Source of the DNA: DASZGI01 sp035938995
GTDB taxonomy: Bacteria > Actinomycetota > Actinomycetes > Streptomycetales > Catenulisporaceae
Direction: 5' to 3'
Length of the DNA stretch: 30,432 nucleotides
Assembly (NCBI RefSeq): GCF_035938995.1
Contig: NZ_DASZGI010000324.1
Coordinates: 1-30,432 of the forward strand
A program made the translations under genes and the position numbers. Under the pieces are notes generated by a model. The model saw nothing but the letters and a program-made list of their open reading frames with translations. It made no database searches and was not told the DNA's origin. Within the stretch, counting starts at the first letter, position 1; every line of letters starts with the position of its first letter. Shown piece after piece: positions 28,691 to 30,432 of the stretch.

Positions 28691-30432
28691 GCCGCGTTGG
28701 CAAGATGTGGACCGGTGCCAGTGCTCTCGCTTTCGGACAGGCCGATTCGGCGGTGGAGTCGTCGTAGTGGGCTGGGGGCGTACCAGATCGTGTCGCCGGT
28801 CAGTGTGGTGATGGCGGGGACGAGGATGCCGCGGATGAGGGTGGCGTCGATCAGGACGGCCAGGCCGGCGCCGAGGCCGAACATCTGTAGGAAGCTGACG
28901 GTGCTGGTGGCGAAGGCGAACAGGGAGACGGCGAGCAGTCCTGCGGCGGTGGATACGATCCGGCCGGTGCGGGCCAGGCCCTGGACCACGCTGGTGCGTG
29001 GGTCCGCGCCCTGGTCGTGTAGTTCCTTGATGCGGCTGGTGAGGAACACCTCGTAGTCCATGGACAGGCCGAAGGCGATGCACAGCAGCAGCACGGTCAT
29101 GGAGGTGTCCATCGGCCGGGCGGTGATGTGGAGCCAGGTGGCCAGGTGCCCCTGCTGGAAGATCCACGTCATCGCGCCGAGCGCGGCGGACAGGCTCAAG
29201 CCGTTGACGAGCAGCGCCCGCAGCGGCTGGATGACGCTGCCGGTGAACAGGAACAGCAGCACGAACGTGGCCAGCGCCACTATCAGCGCGGCCCAGGGCA
29301 GGTCGGCCGCTATCGATTCCTTGGAGTCCACGAGGTCCGCGGAGGGGCCGCCGACCAGGGTGGCGACATGGTCGGGGTTCGGGAGGGCCCGGATTGTTGT
29401 GACGAGGTTTTGGGCGGTGGGGGAGTCGGCGGCGGCGGTGAGGGTGACCGCTAGGCGCTGCGCGGCCCGGTTGCCGAGTGCGCCGTCGCCGGGGTCCGGG
29501 GTGGTTAGGCGGCCGGCGGTGAAGGTGCCGGCGCTGCTGTCCACGCGCACCACGGCGGGCAGCGCGGATACCGCGCGCGCGTAGCCGGTGATGGCGGTAG
29601 AGGGTAGGGGGGCGGTGGTGACGATGTCGATGGTGCTGGTGGCGTTGCCGGGGAAGGCGGCGGCGAGGGTGTCGGAGACCTGGCGGCTGCTGATGCCCGG
29701 GCGCAGCACGGTGGCGTCGGGTGTGCCGAAGGCGACCTTCAACAGGGGGGAGGCGGCGAGCAGCAGCACCGCGACCACCGGTAGGGCGGCGAGCAGCGGG
29801 CGGCGGGTGACCGCGCCGGCGATGCGTTCCCAGAAGCGGGAGGCGTCCCCGCGCCCGGAGGTGGCCCAGGGCAGGCGTCCGGCGTTGACCCGGGTGCCGA
29901 GCAGGGCGAGCAGCGCCGGGATGACCAGGACCGTGGCGACGGCGGCGATCAGGGCGACGCCGATGCCGGCGTAGGCGAAGGAGCGCAGGAAGTACTGCGG
30001 GAACACCAGCAGCGCGGTCAGCGCGATGGCCACGGTGGTGGCGGAGAACAGGATGGTGCGCCCGGCGGTGGCGGTGGTGCGCGCGACCGCCGTGGGTACG
30101 TCGTCGCCGGTGGCGAGCTGTTCGCGGAATCGGCTGACCATCAGCAGGGCGTAGTCGATGCCCAGGCCCAGGCCCAGCTGGGTGGTCAGGCTGATGGAGT
30201 AGACCGAGACGTTGGTGAGCGAGCCGAGCAGGAACAGCTCGGCGAAGGTGGCCAGGATCGCGATCCCGCCCAGGGCGAGGGGCAGCAGCGCCGCGACCAC
30301 GCTGCCGAACGCGAACAGCAGCAGGAGCAGGATCAGCGGGACCGCGATGCTCTCGGCTATCGCCAGGCTCTTACCGACCTGACTGGTGACCTGCACGTTG
30401 ACCGCCGCATCACCCCCCGCCGACACGGTCAC
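28627..30432 (-). CDS. MMPL/RND-family membrane transporter, C-terminal part (runs off window)
   Basis: This is the C-terminal ~601 residues of an MMPL-family transporter, a proton-motive-force-driven exporter of lipids or hydrophobic compounds in actinobacteria. The start lies beyond the right edge. Both halves show the conserved helix motif: GLGLGIDYALLMVSRFREQL (~88-107) and CIAFGLSMDYEVFLTSRIKE (~452-471), whose Asp-Tyr pairs form the proton relay. Between them is a large extracytoplasmic porter domain, and multiple hydrophobic helices follow each motif. The family end is near IWYAPSPLRRLHRRIGLSE; the remaining ~35 residues are hydrophilic, and the last 23 are encoded antisense to IS remnant copy B. 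The tail is probably acquired and dispensable. Confidence 0.93.
   Translation of the reverse strand: MTVSAGGDAAVNVQVTSQVGKSLAIAESIAVPLILLLLLFAFGSVVAALLPLALGGIAILATFAELFLLGSLTNVSVYSISLTTQLGLGLGIDYALLMVSRFREQLATGDDVPTAVARTTATAGRTILFSATTVAIALTALLVFPQYFLRSFAYAGIGVALIAAVATVLVIPALLALLGTRVNAGRLPWATSGRGDASRFWERIAGAVTRRPLLAALPVVAVLLLAASPLLKVAFGTPDATVLRPGISSRQVSDTLAAAFPGNATSTIDIVTTAPLPSTAITGYARAVSALPAVVRVDSSAGTFTAGRLTTPDPGDGALGNRAAQRLAVTLTAAADSPTAQNLVTTIRALPNPDHVATLVGGPSADLVDSKESIAADLPWAALIVALATFVLLFLFTGSVIQPLRALLVNGLSLSAALGAMTWIFQQGHLATWLHITARPMDTSMTVLLLCIAFGLSMDYEVFLTSRIKELHDQGADPRTSVVQGLARTGRIVSTAAGLLAVSLFAFATSTVSFLQMFGLGAGLAVLIDATLIRGILVPAITTLTGDTIWYAPSPLRRLHRRIGLSESESTGTGPHLANAAQRRRGIRPASAANHSRSSGR

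Noticed and set aside
1..30432. tRNA, rRNA, CRISPR array, or biosynthetic megasynthase genes
   Set aside because: None of the characteristic structures, repeats or motifs were found by eye on either strand.

Overview
The window is very GC-rich with strong third-position GC bias, frequent GTG/TTG starts and stop/start overlaps. It encodes an RbpA-type RNA polymerase-binding protein, a STAS anti-sigma-factor antagonist and a two-motif MMPL transporter. Together these point to a filamentous actinomycete (Actinomycetota, Streptomyces or Catenulispora-like); the genus cannot be fixed from the sequence alone.

Region 1 (1-13080) looks like a catabolic and uptake locus. A fused alpha/beta 2-oxoacid dehydrogenase E1 (cut by the left edge) converges on a minus-strand operon of an NMT1/THI5-like binding protein without signal peptide, an alpha/beta hydrolase resembling the 2,6-dihydroxypseudooxynicotine (C-C) hydrolase group, and a LacI-family regulator. 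Divergent from it is a complete Liv-type ABC importer (lipoprotein, two permeases, two ATPases) followed by a beta-hydroxyacid dehydrogenase. Facing that is a two-gene molybdenum hydroxylase (2Fe-2S plus molybdopterin subunits, no FAD subunit). Near-identical palindromes with core CAATCGATTG or CAATCGTTTG lie twice in the divergent promoter region and once just upstream of the hydroxylase, so the LacI protein probably controls the whole set. My inference is an undescribed pathway for an imported, probably N-heteroaromatic, compound.

Region 2 (13198-18375) holds a secreted EXORDIUM/PHI-1-like protein with a strong terminator, a transposase C-terminal remnant, a small Streptomyces-type hypothetical, an eight-CxxC zinc-ribbon protein, an aldehyde dehydrogenase and an RbpA paralogue. 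Several long perfect hairpins and a 22-bp tandem repeat lie between them.

Region 3 (18376-26922) is ordinary chromosomal content: a GT4 glycosyltransferase, a STAS protein, three small hypothetical genes, a cold-shock protein with a UUCG-capped terminator, a divergent DEAD-box RNA helicase, an Smr-like small protein and a large HEAT-repeat protein.

Region 4 (26923-30432) is a scarred area. Two same-orientation N-terminal remnants of an integrase-type transposase flank a DUF2975 membrane protein/XRE regulator pair. The DUF2975 gene has an in-frame amber stop before its last predicted helix. An MMPL transporter runs off the right edge, and its C-terminal tail reads into one of the IS remnants. 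No tRNA, rRNA or CRISPR was seen.
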